A stretch of 64,000 nucleotides of DNA from Bradyrhizobium sp. AZCC 2262. Lineage in GTDB: Bacteria; Pseudomonadota; Alphaproteobacteria; Rhizobiales; Xanthobacteraceae. The first letter of the stretch is position 1. The number at the start of each line of letters is the position of its first letter. The position numbers were made by a program, and so were the translations under genes. The notes under the pieces are model-generated. The model had not been told where the DNA came from. It saw nothing but the letters and a program-made list of their open reading frames with translations, and searched no databases. Location of the stretch: the NCBI RefSeq assembly GCF_036924535.1, contig NZ_JAZHRT010000001.1, forward strand, positions 4,774,001 through 4,838,000. The letters run 5' to 3'. Positions 63,986-64,000 of this stretch are shown here, piece after piece.

Positions 63986-64000
63986 GCTGGAGGTTTTTAG

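Overview
The window is chromosomal DNA of a high-GC alphaproteobacterium, most likely Bradyrhizobium or a close relative. I infer this from the density of Liv-type ABC transporters, the array of chemoreceptors, the phenylacetate (paa) and polyhydroxyalkanoate genes, and several families of intergenic palindromic repeats of the kind common in Bradyrhizobium. I saw no rRNA or tRNA gene, no CRISPR array, no transposase and no prophage genes. About 57 protein genes are supported. Two of them carry an apparent single-base frameshift.

Layout. 1-2264: the end of a branched-chain amino-acid-type ABC operon (livM', livG, livF). 2487-8531: a class V aminotransferase, a Baeyer-Villiger-type monooxygenase, a nitronate monooxygenase and a thiolase-like protein without catalytic residues. 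8703-13074: an RND efflux pair. 13352-24526: five methyl-accepting chemotaxis proteins on one strand with an AraC regulator among them. 24713-28491: a complete four-gene route for tetronate sugar acids (ltnD, otnI, otnK and divergent otnC). 28574-33286: a full Liv-type ABC transporter (binding protein, H, M, G, F). 33369-37460: a DUF1445 protein, a divergent LysR regulator with a clear operator-like dyad, a frameshifted carbamoylase/allantoate amidohydrolase and a D-2-hydroxyacid dehydrogenase.

37474-39343: a visibly lower-GC YaaC-like gene standing alone, bracketed by near-identical 57-bp inverted repeats. 39348-43902: a tartrate/isopropylmalate-type dehydrogenase, an SDR with a degenerate active site, an alpha/beta hydrolase and an amidase. 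44051-49796: an MHS-family transporter, a sulfite-oxidase-fold molybdoenzyme, an alpha/beta-hydrolase-OsmC fusion, a YeeE/YedE sulfur permease, a quinone oxidoreductase and a GIY-YIG protein. 49931-56756: phenylacetate catabolism in the order paaX-paaA-B-C-D-E-paaI-paaK. 56961-63985: an alpha/beta hydrolase, a DUF445 protein, a phasin, a coupled operon of a very small PhaE-like protein, class III PhaC and a GNAT acetyltransferase, a frameshifted alpha/beta hydrolase, and a spermidine-synthase-like protein.

Together the genes describe a versatile soil heterotroph. It imports amino or organic acids through Liv transporters, oxidises aromatic compounds through phenylacetyl-CoA, converts C4 sugar acids to triose phosphate, stores carbon as PHA and senses many chemicals. 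Intergenic palindromic elements of about seven families occupy most larger gaps. Some lie inside operons and some supply stop codons. The most unusual items are the isolated YaaC-like gene between inverted repeats, the miniature PhaE, the dead thiolase, the Arg-for-Lys Walker A in LivF, and the dyads in the phasin and LysR control regions.
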